64,000 nucleotides of DNA, from positions 105,255 through 169,254 of the forward strand of contig JAOARX010000032.1 in NCBI GenBank assembly GCA_025210345.1. The letters are read 5' to 3'. A model generated the notes under the pieces. It was not told where the DNA came from and did not search any database. It saw nothing but the letters and a program-made list of their open reading frames with translations. Below, piece after piece: positions 34,725-43,436 of the stretch. Every line of letters begins with the position of its first letter. The stretch's first letter is position 1. This stretch comes from Pelagimonas sp. (lineage in GTDB: Bacteria > Pseudomonadota > Alphaproteobacteria > Rhodobacterales > Rhodobacteraceae). The position numbers and the translations under genes are program-made.

Positions 34725-36419
34725 TCACTCCGCCGCGATGGGTTTGGCTTGTGGCTTTTTCGGTTTGGGTTTGGCCCCGTGTTCGTATTCCTCAAGGAAA
34801 TCCAGAACTTCCTGCCGGAACTTGTAGTAATCCGGATGCTCAAGCAGGGCCTTGCGGCTGCGCGGCCGGGGCAGATCGACATCGACGATCTTGCCGATTG
34901 TCGCCTGCGGCCCGTTGGTCATCATGACCACGCGGTCGGCCAACAAGATGGCCTCATCCACATCATGCGTCACGCAGATCGCCGTGACCTTGGTGCGGTC
35001 CCAGACCTCCATGAGCACTTCCTGAAGCTCCCAGCGGGTCAGGCTATCCAACATGCCAAAGGGCTCATCCAGCAGCAAGAGTTTCGGCGAAAGCGCAAAG
35101 GCGCGCGCAATGCCCACCCGCTGTTTCATCCCGTTGGACATGCTATGCGCCGGACGGTCCATCGCATCCGCAAGCCCGACGCGCTCAAGGTAATATTCCA
35201 CCACGTCCTGTCGCTCGGACTGGCTGGCTTTGGGATAGACCTTATTCACCCCGATCGAGACATTTTCCTTGGCGGTGAGCCAGGGGAACAGGTTGGGCGA
35301 CTGGAATACGACCGCGCGTTCGGGATCGGCGCCCAGCACCCCGCGACCGTCCAGATTGATGACCCCTTTCGAGATCTCATTCAGCCCCGCCGCCATGGTC
35401 AGCACCGTCGATTTGCCACAGCCGGAATGGCCGATCAGCGAAATGAACTCGCCTTTTTCCAGTTTCAGATCGAAATCTTCGACCACGGTCAGCGGCCCCT
35501 TGGGGGTGGGATAGATCTTGTGCAGCTGCGAGAATTCCAGGAACTTATCGGTCCGGCTTGACCCGCCTGCCTCTTTCACCGCCGCAGGCACCGCGTGGAT
35601 CGGTGTCACATCCGGCAGCGTTTTCGCCCCCTCGATCTTGGCCTCGATCCCCACGTCCATCAGGTAGTTCGTCACCTGCATGCGCAGCGATTTGAACACC
35701 TCGTTGTGGTTCATTTCCATCCGGTCGCGGGGGCGCGGCAGCGTCACCCGGAACTCGGCGCCCAGGGTGCCATCGGGGTTCAAGGCAATGATGCGATCCG
35801 CCAGAATGATGGCTTCGTCCACATCATTGGTGATCAACACACAGGTCTTTTTGTCCGCCTGCCAGATCGCCTCGATCTCATCTGCCAGATTGGCGCGGGT
35901 CAGCGCATCCAGGGCTGACAGCGGCTCATCCAACAGCAGCATTTCCGGGTTCATCGCCAGCGCGCGCGCCACGTTGACCCGCTGGCGCATCCCGCCCGAC
36001 AGCTCAGAGGGGCGGCGCGTGGCGGCGTGGCTCAGGCCGACCATCTTGATGTAATGGCTGACCTTTTCCTCTTTCTCTGCCTTGGGCATCGAGGGAAAGA
36101 CCGAATCCAGCGCCAGCTTGACATTGCCATGCACCGTCAGCCACGGCATCAACGAATAGCTTTGGAAAATCACGCCGCGCTCGGGGCCGGGCCCGGCGAT
36201 CGGCGCGCCCTTGAATGTCACATCACCGGTCGAGGGCTGTTCAAGCCCCGCCATCAGGTTGATCAGGGTCGTCTTGCCCGTGCCGGAAAACCCGAGGATG
36301 ACGAGGAACTCGCCCTCTTGCACATCAAGATTGATCCCCTTGAGCACTTCGGTGCGGTGCTCGCCCTCACCAAAGCCTTTGCTTACGTTGTCAAATTTCA
36401 TCAGGCCCATGTCGATCAC
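34725..36419 (-). CDS. Nitrate ABC transporter, two ATPase domains fused in one chain (NrtC/NrtD type)
   Basis: 564 residues with two complete ABC cassettes. Cassette 1: Walker A GFSGTGKT (43-50), Q86, signature LSGGM (140-144), Walker B DEP with Glu165, but Asn198 in the H-loop (LITNDVDEA). Cassette 2: Walker A GHSGCGKS (330-337), Q373, signature MSNGM (427-431), Glu452, and a normal His485 (VTHDVDEA). A linker of ~60 residues joins them. In cyanobacteria the two ATPases are separate (NrtC, NrtD); neither of their solute-binding-like tails is present here. If the chain folds as a heterodimer, one ATP site lacks both the histidine and a good signature. Coupled by 4 bp to the permease gene. 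Confidence 0.92.
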   Translation of the reverse strand: MIDMGLMKFDNVSKGFGEGEHRTEVLKGINLDVQEGEFLVILGFSGTGKTTLINLMAGLEQPSTGDVTFKGAPIAGPGPERGVIFQSYSLMPWLTVHGNVKLALDSVFPSMPKAEKEEKVSHYIKMVGLSHAATRRPSELSGGMRQRVNVARALAMNPEMLLLDEPLSALDALTRANLADEIEAIWQADKKTCVLITNDVDEAIILADRIIALNPDGTLGAEFRVTLPRPRDRMEMNHNEVFKSLRMQVTNYLMDVGIEAKIEGAKTLPDVTPIHAVPAAVKEAGGSSRTDKFLEFSQLHKIYPTPKGPLTVVEDFDLKLEKGEFISLIGHSGCGKSTVLTMAAGLNEISKGVINLDGRGVLGADPERAVVFQSPNLFPWLTAKENVSIGVNKVYPKASQSERQDVVEYYLERVGLADAMDRPAHSMSNGMKQRVGIARAFALSPKLLLLDEPFGMLDSLTRWELQEVLMEVWDRTKVTAICVTHDVDEAILLADRVVMMTNGPQATIGKIVDVDLPRPRSRKALLEHPDYYKFRQEVLDFLEEYEHGAKPKPKKPQAKPIAAE

Positions 36420-37495
36420 CGGTTGTTCGAGAAGGTAAACAGCGACTGCAGCGCATACATCACGCGGTCCAGCAGGAAGCCGATGATGCCGATGGTAAAG
36501 ACCGCGACCATGATCTTGGCCAGCGACTGGCTTGACCCGTTTTGGAACTCATCCCAGACGAATTTTCCCAGACCCGGGTTCTGCGCCAGCATCTCTGCGG
36601 CGATCAATACCATCCAGCCCACACCCAGGCTCAGGCGCAGCCCGGTAAAGATCAACGGCAGCGCCGAGGGCAGAACCAGTTTGGTGATCTTGGTATAGGT
36701 GTTCATCTTCAGGACTTTGGAAACACTGACCAAATCCTTGTCGATGCTGGCCACGCCAAGCGCGGTGTTGATCAGGGTCGGCCATAGGGAACACAGCGTC
36801 ACGGTGATGGCCGAGATCAGAAAGCTTTTGGAAAACAGGCCATCATTGGTGGAATACACCGCCGAAACGATCATGGTGACAATCGGCAACCACGCCAACG
36901 GCGACACCGGTTTAAAGATCTGCACCAGCGGGTTGATACCGGCGTTTGCGGTGGGCGACAGCCCGGCCGCGATGCCAATCGGAATGGCCACAATCGACGC
37001 GATCAGAAACCCAAAGAACACCGTGGTGATCGAGGTCCAGATCTGTTGGTAATAGCTGGGCGCACCGGTGTAAGCGACGGTCTTGACCTGATCGGCCTTA
37101 CCGGCTGCGATCAGCTTTTCGTTGCGCTTGGCCACCATGGTCTCGAATTTCTCTTTCTTGGCGGCTTTGGCCTGCGCGTCTTCGTGCAGGTTCACCGCCT
37201 CAGCCCAGACCTGCGCCGGACCCGGCACCGCCCCAAGCGAGGTCTGCACCTTGGGCGCAAGATTGCCCCACAACAGCAAGAACACCGCGATGGCCAGCAG
37301 CGGCACCAATAGCAGCGTCCAGATCTCTTTCATCTGGGCTTTGGGGTTATCGCCCGCGGCGGCCTTGAGGATCGGCGTCAGCCAGGCAAGGCCCAGAACG
37401 TTGAACCATTTGTCTGCGGCGTTGATGCGCGTAAAAAGCCGCGCGCGGCGCGCTTCGCGGGCCTGTGCGTCAAAGTCGGGGTCGATGGTGGTCAT
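36416..37495 (-). CDS. nrtB: Nitrate ABC transporter permease
   Basis: 359 residues. A hydrophilic N-terminus (~1-45), a first helix (LLLVPLLAIAVFLLLWGNL), a charged ~60-residue periplasmic insertion (KAAKKEKFETMVAKRNEK), then the BPD_transp_1 core of about five helices with the EAA-type motif region (DLVSVSKVLKMNTYTKITKLVLPSALP). This arrangement matches NrtB/CmpB permeases with an enlarged first loop. It pairs with the fused ATPase encoded next and the binding protein encoded before. Confidence 0.92.
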   Translation of the reverse strand: MTTIDPDFDAQAREARRARLFTRINAADKWFNVLGLAWLTPILKAAAGDNPKAQMKEIWTLLLVPLLAIAVFLLLWGNLAPKVQTSLGAVPGPAQVWAEAVNLHEDAQAKAAKKEKFETMVAKRNEKLIAAGKADQVKTVAYTGAPSYYQQIWTSITTVFFGFLIASIVAIPIGIAAGLSPTANAGINPLVQIFKPVSPLAWLPIVTMIVSAVYSTNDGLFSKSFLISAITVTLCSLWPTLINTALGVASIDKDLVSVSKVLKMNTYTKITKLVLPSALPLIFTGLRLSLGVGWMVLIAAEMLAQNPGLGKFVWDEFQNGSSQSLAKIMVAVFTIGIIGFLLDRVMYALQSLFTFSNNR

Positions 37496-37561
37496 TTCAG
37501 CTCTCCTGGCGGATCGGGCAGGTCAGATTTCGCGGTGATTTCTGCGATGCAGCGGGGATCG

Positions 37562-37655
37562 CGGGGCACGGCACGCCGTGGATGCAAGATGCGTGAACGT
37601 GCCCCGGCAGTTTGTTTCAAAGTTGGTTCCGGATCTGCACCCTATGCGAGTGCAG
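37562..37655 (-). promoter_or_regulatory. Two intercistronic stem-loops between nrtA and nrtB
   Basis: In the 175-bp gap, CTGCAC/GTGCAG (37635-37655) and CGGGGCAC/GTGCCCCG (37562-37606) can form two hairpins in the nrtA-nrtB transcript. Structures in this place commonly protect the binding-protein mRNA or reduce read-through, giving more NrtA than membrane parts. No T-run follows, so complete termination is unlikely. Confidence 0.5.
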
Positions 37656-37670
37656 AAACACCAGGGGCGC

Positions 37671-39026
37671 TTAGCCGCCGCTCACAACTTCGTCGCCTTT
37701 CAGGCCGATGGGCAGGCTATCCAGATAGGCGTTGGGGGTGCGGCCGTCATAGGCGATGCCGTCAATGATGTCTTCAGCCGGGGTCGGCGCCTTGTAACCA
37801 TCACTATCCCAAGGGAAATCTGCCTCGTTGGCGAGCCCCTCGTCTACCAGCATCCGCGCCGCTTCCAGGTAGATATCCGGGCGATAGACCTTTTTGGCGA
37901 CCTCATCATACCAGCTGTCCGGCTTGGCCTCGGTGATCTGGCCCCAACGGCGCATCTGGGTCAGATACCAGATCGCGTCAGAGTAGAACGGATAGGTTGC
38001 ATTATAGCGGAAGAACACGTTGAAATCGGGCACCTCGCGCTTGTCGCCTTTTTCATATTCAAAGGTGCCGGTCATCGAGGCGGCGATCACATCATAGTCA
38101 GCGCCCACATATTCCGGCTGGCTCAGGATCTTGACCGCTTCTTCCCGGTTGGCGTTGTCGTTTTCATCCAGCCAGATGGCCGCACGGATCAGCGCCTTGG
38201 TCACCGCTTTGGTTGTATTGGGATATTCAGCCGCGAATTCCGCGTTGATACCAAACACTTTTTCCGGGTTGTTCTTCCACAGTTCATAGTCGGTGATCAC
38301 CGGAACGCCGATGCCTTTGAACACCGCTTGCTGGTTCCACGGCTCGCCCACGCAATAGCCATAGATCGTGCCCGCTTCGAGGGTTGCGGGCATCTGCGGC
38401 GGAGGCGTGACGCTCAGGAGGACATCCGCGCCAATCTGTCCCGAGATGTTTTCCTGGCTGTAATAGCCCGGATGCAGCCCACCGGCGGCCAGCCAGTAAC
38501 GCAACTCATAGTTGTGTGTCGAAACCGGAAAGACCATCCCCATATTAAAGGGCTTGCCCTCGGCCTTGAACTCTTCGACCACGGGTGCCAGCGACGCGGC
38601 GCTGATCGGGTGCTGCGGTCGGCCGTCCTCCATCTTCGGCACATGCGGCAGCATCTTTTCCCAAATTTCGTTCGAAACCGTGATGCCATTGCCGTTCAGA
38701 TCCATGGAGAACGGCGTGATGATATGCGCCTCGGTGCCAAAGCCGATGGTGGCCGCAAGGGGCTGGCCCGCCAGCATATGCGCGCCGTCCAGTTGGCCGT
38801 CGATCACACCGTCCAGCAGAACTTTCCAGTTGGCCTGCGCTTCCAGTGTCACGAACAGGCCTTCGTCCAGAAAATACCCCTGTTCATAGGCCACCGCCAG
38901 AGGCGCCATGTCGGTCAACTTAATGAAACCAAAGGTCAATTCATCTTTTTCAAGCTCAAGGGTTTCCGCCAGCGCGGGGCTGAACATGGTCGTGGCCAGA
39001 AGGGCCGCAAGGAATGGCTTTTTCAT
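37671..39026 (-). CDS. nrtA: Nitrate ABC transporter substrate-binding protein
   Basis: 451 residues with a Sec signal peptide ([21 protein letters not shown]). NrtA/CmpA-like fold: [55 protein letters not shown] and [13 protein letters not shown]. Unlike cyanobacterial NrtA there is no lipobox, so it should be a free periplasmic protein. AAGGA lies six bases before the start. First structural gene of the operon, behind a ~320-bp leader with NasT-type hairpins. Confidence 0.93.
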   Translation of the reverse strand: MKKPFLAALLATTMFSPALAETLELEKDELTFGFIKLTDMAPLAVAYEQGYFLDEGLFVTLEAQANWKVLLDGVIDGQLDGAHMLAGQPLAATIGFGTEAHIITPFSMDLNGNGITVSNEIWEKMLPHVPKMEDGRPQHPISAASLAPVVEEFKAEGKPFNMGMVFPVSTHNYELRYWLAAGGLHPGYYSQENISGQIGADVLLSVTPPPQMPATLEAGTIYGYCVGEPWNQQAVFKGIGVPVITDYELWKNNPEKVFGINAEFAAEYPNTTKAVTKALIRAAIWLDENDNANREEAVKILSQPEYVGADYDVIAASMTGTFEYEKGDKREVPDFNVFFRYNATYPFYSDAIWYLTQMRRWGQITEAKPDSWYDEVAKKVYRPDIYLEAARMLVDEGLANEADFPWDSDGYKAPTPAEDIIDGIAYDGRTPNAYLDSLPIGLKGDEVVSGG

Positions 39027-39037
39027 GTGCTGTCCTT

Positions 39038-39085
39038 ATTAAAACGCCCGGGAGGATGGGCAGGAAGTCAGGTTTGAAACGGGCG
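39038..39085 (-). terminator. Candidate regulated terminator in the nrtA leader
   Basis: On the minus strand CGCCCG (39080-39085) can pair with CGGGCG (39045-39050), followed directly by TTTTAAT and then the nrtA ribosome binding site. The loop is long (29 nt); a smaller nested GCCC/GGGC pairing is also possible. It is the best candidate for the terminator that NasT would overcome. Confidence 0.45.
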
Positions 39086-39153
39086 ATTGTGGCATATTGC
39101 GAAAGGCAAAAGACACGGCCGCAGGCACCGGCTGAGACAGATGTTCAGCGCGA

Positions 39154-39223
39154 GAGCAGCTTTGCTCGGCTTGTCCCGATTCGAAGGGAGAAAGGCGATC
39201 AACACACCCCGTTGCGTGTTGAT
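39154..39223 (-). promoter_or_regulatory. Two-hairpin ANTAR (NasT) target in the nrtA leader RNA
   Basis: Hairpin 1 (39198-39223): a 10-bp stem beginning ATCAACAC closes the six-base loop AACGGG. Hairpin 2 (39154-39167): GAGC/GCTC closes the six-base loop AAAGCT. Both loops have A at position 1 and G at position 4, the known signature recognised by ANTAR domains, and they lie in tandem about 30 nt apart in the minus-strand leader. nasT, encoding an ANTAR protein, is just upstream. Promoter elements further up were not identified. Confidence 0.72.
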
Positions 39224-39346
39224 AGGATCAGTGTTGCTGCAAGCGCGGCATGGCTCAAGATATTTTGCTGCACCGCGGCGTCCCCGGCGCCTCAATGCAA
39301 AAACTTTATGCAATTGCCCGCAATTCGGGCGGACTTTACTCAAATT

Positions 39347-40372
39347 TCAGGCTGTTCCTGAACCCGCATCTGCCCGCACGAGCAGCGAAGAGATTCGTGA
39401 ATGAACCGTTTCCATCGCCAATCCGTTGCGACGCGCCATGCGTTCCGCCATCCACATCAGATGCGCGGAACCGTCCAGATCGACGCTGTCGCCGAAACCG
39501 ACAAACCCGGCCTGCACCCGCTGTTCGGCCTGACCCGAGATCACGAAACGCCCGGTCAAAGCGCGGTCGATCACCTCGGACGGCATATCCAGATAGCCAC
39601 CGCGCGACAGGATTTCCGCGGCGGCGGTCCGGCTGTCTTCTCGGCTTAGCCAGGCGCTGGCCCGCGCGGTGGCGCGCAGCAGACGGCTAAGCAGGTGCGG
39701 TTCGGTCCGCGCCCAATCCTGACGCACCGCCAATACCTTTTCCGGGGCCCCCGCGCGGATCGCACAGCCCGGCAGCAACAGCGCCCCGGCGCCGGTTTCC
39801 ACCGCGATCGAACCCCAGGGTTCACCAACGCAAAAGGCATCGACTTCGCCCTGGGCCAGCGCCTGAGCCATCATCTGCGGGGGGATCGTCCGGGTTTCGA
39901 TGCCGATGCGGGCCAGATCACTGGTTTCACACCAGTGTTTCAACAGCTCCACATGCATCGAATAGGGAAAGGGCACGCCAAACACCGGGGGCCGGTTTGC
40001 GACACGGGCAAGATCCGACGCCGCCACAGCCGCATCATGAAATCCAAACCCATGCCCTGCCTCGCGCAGCTGGGCCTCAAGGCTCCGGCTGACACCGATG
40101 ACGTTTCCGTTGGTCGATAGAACCTGCACCGGCATCAGAACTTGCGGGGCCGCCATCAGACCCAGCGCCATGGCAACCGGAATGGGCGACAACAGCTGCG
40201 CCGCGTCAACCCGCCCGAAACTGAGCATATCTCGCAGCGAAGACCAGGACGGGGACGGGATCAGATCCAGGGTGAACCCCTCTGCGCGCGCAAAACCCAT
40301 TTCCTGCGCCACAATCAACGGCGCGGCATCGACCAGAGGCATATAGGCAATGGACAGCTTTGTGATGTTCAT
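39347..40372 (-). CDS. nasS: NasS-like nitrate sensor (cytoplasmic NrtA homologue)
   Basis: 341 residues, related to NrtA (KLSIAYMPLVDAAPLIVAQE, FCVGEPWGSIAVE, RALTGRFV) but with no signal peptide, as expected for NasS. In known systems nitrate-free NasS holds NasT inactive, and nitrate or nitrite frees NasT. It overlaps nasT by 4 bp and precedes the leader of the transport/reductase operon on the same strand. Confidence 0.9.
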   Translation of the reverse strand: MNITKLSIAYMPLVDAAPLIVAQEMGFARAEGFTLDLIPSPSWSSLRDMLSFGRVDAAQLLSPIPVAMALGLMAAPQVLMPVQVLSTNGNVIGVSRSLEAQLREAGHGFGFHDAAVAASDLARVANRPPVFGVPFPYSMHVELLKHWCETSDLARIGIETRTIPPQMMAQALAQGEVDAFCVGEPWGSIAVETGAGALLLPGCAIRAGAPEKVLAVRQDWARTEPHLLSRLLRATARASAWLSREDSRTAAAEILSRGGYLDMPSEVIDRALTGRFVISGQAEQRVQAGFVGFGDSVDLDGSAHLMWMAERMARRNGLAMETVHSRISSLLVRADAGSGTA

Positions 40373-40953
40373 GACAGCAACCCCGAAGCGGTGACCAGGG
40401 CTTCGGCCACATCAGCCACCCGACGCCCCTGATCCATCGCCGCCTTGCGCAATAGCGCATAGGCCTCTTCTTCAGGGATGGCGCGCGCTTTCATCAACAG
40501 CCCCTTGGCGCGGTCGATGACCTTGCGCTCTTCCAAGGCGCGCTTGGTTTCTTCCAACTCGCAGCGCATCTGGTGCAGCATCTGGAACCGCGCGATGGCC
40601 GCATCCAGCACGGGTTTCAGCCGCTCAGGCTGCATCCCATCCACCACATAGGCCGAAAGCCCCGCCTCGATCCCGGTGCGGGCAAGATCTCCCCCCGCCT
40701 GCGAGACAAACATCGCCACCGGGCGATCCAATGGCCCCGAGGCCAGGGTCAGCTCTTCGATCATGTCGCGGGTCGGGTTGTCGACGTCGATCAACACGAC
40801 ATCGGGGGCAAATGTCGCGATCTTGCGGGCCAGCCCAGCAACGCTGCCGATGACATGCACGTCATAGGCAGCGGCTTCGCGCAGCGCATCGCCAATCGCG
40901 ACGGCCCGGTCATGGTCTTGTTCGACGACGACAATGGTCAATCTTTCCGACAT
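40369..40953 (-). CDS. nasT: NasT-like response regulator with ANTAR RNA-binding domain
   Basis: 194 residues from MSERLTIVVVEQDHDRAV at 40953. An N-terminal receiver-like domain (VVEQDHD, VVLIDVDNPTRD) is followed by a coiled-coil linker (LHQMRCELEETKRALEERKV) and the ANTAR domain (IDRAKGLLMKARAIPEEEAYALLRKAAMDQGRRVADVAE). It should bind the two hexaloop hairpins in the nrtA leader and prevent termination when nitrate is present. No strong ribosome binding site is visible; longer upstream readings are less likely. Confidence 0.92.
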   Translation of the reverse strand: MSERLTIVVVEQDHDRAVAIGDALREAAAYDVHVIGSVAGLARKIATFAPDVVLIDVDNPTRDMIEELTLASGPLDRPVAMFVSQAGGDLARTGIEAGLSAYVVDGMQPERLKPVLDAAIARFQMLHQMRCELEETKRALEERKVIDRAKGLLMKARAIPEEEAYALLRKAAMDQGRRVADVAEALVTASGLLS

Positions 40954-41039
40954 GGGGCGACTATTGTGTCGCCCGCCAACAAGCACAAGACACCGCACGC
41001 TTGCCGCCCGCAGCATTGGGCAAACGCCTAAAATTTCAT

Positions 41040-41744
41040 CAGATCCCTTTGAGCACGACCGCGCGGCATGCAGTTTCTCAATTTCCTAGGCTCAGGGCTT
41101 TGTTAACAAAGATGTAGCCCCTTTGATAAATACGACGAGACGTTCAAAATCTTCACCAACACATACCGAAGCTTGAGCAGCATCTTGAGCAATAGGAAGC
41201 AGAGCTTGCAGATCGTATATGTCCACATCGGGCGCTTCCTGAATACTAAAACTCGTCCCATGGAAACCAGTGGTTTCCGTAAGTAGAGAAGTTGCCGCTC
41301 CCAATAAGAAACCAGCGTACTCTTGCGCGGACTTCACGACCCACACTTTGCGCGGATCTTCACCCAAAAAATTAAGCGTATGCCCGAATGGTCGCCCATG
41401 TTTTTGGGTACCTTAACTGAACCCGGACTTGTCGATCGGTCCTTCGGAGGTGCAATACCGGTGTAGAGCAAGTGCTTACCATCAAATTCGCGGCATTCGC
41501 CTCTGGGAACCTCAGAAAGCGAGCCATCGCACTACCAGCCGTACAGCCATGTGTGACTTAACATTCTTCGATATGTGCCAATATGTCGTCAGGTCGAATG
41601 AGCTTAGACGGTTCCAAAACACCACCGACCGTTGCACATGAAAGCGTGGGATTCGGTCTATTGCGACGCCTGCATGAGGCACGGGTCGATTTCAACCAGC
41701 GAAGACGCGCGTGTGCTTTGGGTGTCTCTGTGGCTTTAGGGGGC
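41040..41744. other. Disturbed, lower-GC stretch without a convincing intact gene
   Basis: Between nasT and the AsnC-type regulator lie about 700 bp whose base composition is visibly lower in G+C than the rest of the window and whose codon pattern is unlike it. It holds one 91-codon open stretch on the minus strand (entered separately) and the C-terminal-looking fragment LIRPDDILAHIEEC ending at 41558, also on the minus strand. Nothing on the plus strand looks like a gene. I read it as a site of past insertion and decay. Confidence 0.5.
41092..41367 (-). pseudogene. Short ORF, possible remnant of a longer protein
   Basis: 91 residues from a TTG codon; the frame continues upstream for ~18 further codons (ending in ...GRPFGHTLNF) to a TAA without any ATG, GTG or good ribosome binding site. 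The translation looks protein-like (VWVVKSAQEYAGFLLGAATSLL ... EDFERLVVFI), so it may be the 3' part of a gene that lost its start. Composition differs from the surroundings. No family recognised. Confidence 0.35.
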
Positions 41745-42206
41745 TCAGGAGGCTTTGACCGGCAGGGCAAACCCCGCCTTGACCCGGTCCATCACGGCAC
41801 TTGTGCGAAACTTTAGGATATTCTCGTCGGCAAAGAACTGGCGCCGCGTGAAAGCCTCATAGTCGGCCATGCTGGTCGCGGAGAGGATCAAAACGAAATC
41901 CGCATCACCGGTGACATAGTAACATTGCATCACCTCAGGGGCGGCCAGCATCCGCGCCTTAAAGGCGTCAATATCGGTGAGCTTTTCGTTTTGCAAAGAC
42001 ACTTCGACAATCAACAACAGATCCCGGCCCACGGCTTCGGGGGTGACGATGGCGATTTCGGCCTCGATGATCCCCGAGGCGCGCAGCTTTGCCAGCCGTT
42101 TGCGGCAGGCGTCGGCGGACAGGCCCACGTGCGCGGCCAGCTTGTCGGCGGTGGTCCGGGCGTTTTCCTGAATGGCATTCAAAATGAGGGCGTCGAATCT
42201 ATCCAT
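41745..42206 (-). CDS. Lrp/AsnC family transcriptional regulator
   Basis: 153 residues from MDRFDALILNAIQENAR at 42206. HTH domain (TADKLAAHVGLSADACRKRLAKLRASGII) followed by the RAM ligand domain (QCYYVTGDADFVLILSATSMADYEAF). Divergent from the ammonia-lyase-like gene across ~174 bp and so most likely its regulator, responding to an amino acid. An AsnC-type gene (DoeX) accompanies ectoine hydrolase in known ectoine clusters, which fits the M24 enzyme encoded nearby. Longer readings to 42617 run antisense through the next gene and are rejected. Confidence 0.9.
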   Translation of the reverse strand: MDRFDALILNAIQENARTTADKLAAHVGLSADACRKRLAKLRASGIIEAEIAIVTPEAVGRDLLLIVEVSLQNEKLTDIDAFKARMLAAPEVMQCYYVTGDADFVLILSATSMADYEAFTRRQFFADENILKFRTSAVMDRVKAGFALPVKAS

Positions 42207-42380
42207 GCGGGCATGCTGGCCGATATTGGGACCAATTGAAAGCGCCACGGGACACGCTATCCGAATTTCGGCCCAGTATGATGGAAATAAGCGTGAAAGA
42301 CGCCGAAATTGCCCTGAATGATCCTGATGTGATCCCCCCAAAGCTGATAGGATTTCGCTCAATCGACCAAAGGAAGCCCG

Positions 42381-43436
42381 ATGCCACATATCTTGCAAAA
42401 CCCATGGCGCGGTCAGGGACTTGGCCTTGAGGCGCCGATGCCCTGCGATGATGCCCAGCCGGTCCTTGATCTTCTGGCGCGCTGCTCGGCCCATGCGCCC
42501 ACGCCACTGATCCCCCTCGAACAGGTCGCGCGGCAGGCGGGGGTGGCGCAGGTCTGGGCAAAGGATGAACGCAACCGTATGGGGCTGGGCAGCTTCAAGG
42601 CCCTGGGGGCGGCCCATGTCATTGCCCGCGAAGCGGTCGCGGCGGGTGATGATCTGGCAGGCGGTGATCTGACCAGGGCGTTAGAGGGGCGCAGCTATGT
42701 CACCGCAAGCGCGGGCAATCACGGCATGTCTGTTGCGGCCGGGGCGGCGCTGTTCGGTGCGCGCGCCATCATCTATCTTGCCGAAACCGTCCCCTCTGGC
42801 TTTGCTGATCGCCTGCGCGCAAAAGGGGCCGATGTGGTTGTCGAGGGGGCCGACTATGAGGCCAGCATGGCCTCCGCATCTGCCGCGGCGCAGGCCCGGG
42901 GGTGGACTCTGCTTTCGGATGGGTCATGGCCGGGATACACCGAAATCCCCTATCGCGTGATGGAAGGCTATCTTGTGCTGGCGGCCGAAGCAGCCGATCA
43001 CATGCCCCAGCCCCCAACCCATATCCTGCTGCAGGCGGGCGTGGGCGGATTGGCCGGGGCCGCCGCCGCGCTGTTTCGCGCCCGCTGGGGCGATGCCCCC
43101 CAAATCATCGTTGTCGAACCCGACGCCGCCCCGGCCCTGATGGAAAGCATCCGCGCGGGGCACGTGGTCGAGACCAGCGGCCCGGTTTCCGCGATGGGGC
43201 GTCTGGATTGCAAGGTGCCCTCTTTGATCGCGCTGAACGGACTGGCACGCGATGCGGATGTCTTTGTCACGATTTCCGAAACGGAAGCCACCGATGGCAT
43301 TGCGCAGCTGGCTGAACATGGCGTTGCGACCTCGGCCTCTGGCGGGGCGGGGCTGGCTGCGCTTGTGGCGGGGCTGGATCTGGATGAAACGGCGCGGGTG
43401 CTTACGGTGCTCAGCGAAGGGCCGACGGATGACTGA
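42381..43436 (+). CDS. PLP-dependent lyase, diaminopropionate ammonia-lyase/threonine dehydratase-like
   Basis: 351 residues; AAGGAAG six bases before ATG 42381. Fold type II PLP enzyme: Schiff-base lysine in RMGLGSFKALGAAH, SAGNHGMSVAAGAALFG, and the stretch WPGYTEIPYRVMEGY, which is characteristic of diaminopropionate ammonia-lyase rather than ordinary threonine dehydratase, then LLQAGVGGLAGA (phosphate loop). About 40 residues shorter than YgeX. It should remove an amino group by beta-elimination from a diamino or hydroxyamino acid. It resembles in context EutB of ectoine clusters. Its last 8 bp overlap the M24 gene. Confidence 0.8.
   Translation: MPHILQNPWRGQGLGLEAPMPCDDAQPVLDLLARCSAHAPTPLIPLEQVARQAGVAQVWAKDERNRMGLGSFKALGAAHVIAREAVAAGDDLAGGDLTRALEGRSYVTASAGNHGMSVAAGAALFGARAIIYLAETVPSGFADRLRAKGADVVVEGADYEASMASASAAAQARGWTLLSDGSWPGYTEIPYRVMEGYLVLAAEAADHMPQPPTHILLQAGVGGLAGAAAALFRARWGDAPQIIVVEPDAAPALMESIRAGHVVETSGPVSAMGRLDCKVPSLIALNGLARDADVFVTISETEATDGIAQLAEHGVATSASGGAGLAALVAGLDLDETARVLTVLSEGPTDD

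Noticed and set aside
39316..39330. GCCCG/CGGGC hairpin just after nasS as a terminator
   Set aside because: The T-run on the minus strand comes 13 bases later, too far for an intrinsic terminator; it may be only leader structure.
41429..41641. Plus-strand 70-codon frame in the low-GC stretch
   Set aside because: No ATG with ribosome binding site, no protein-like pattern.
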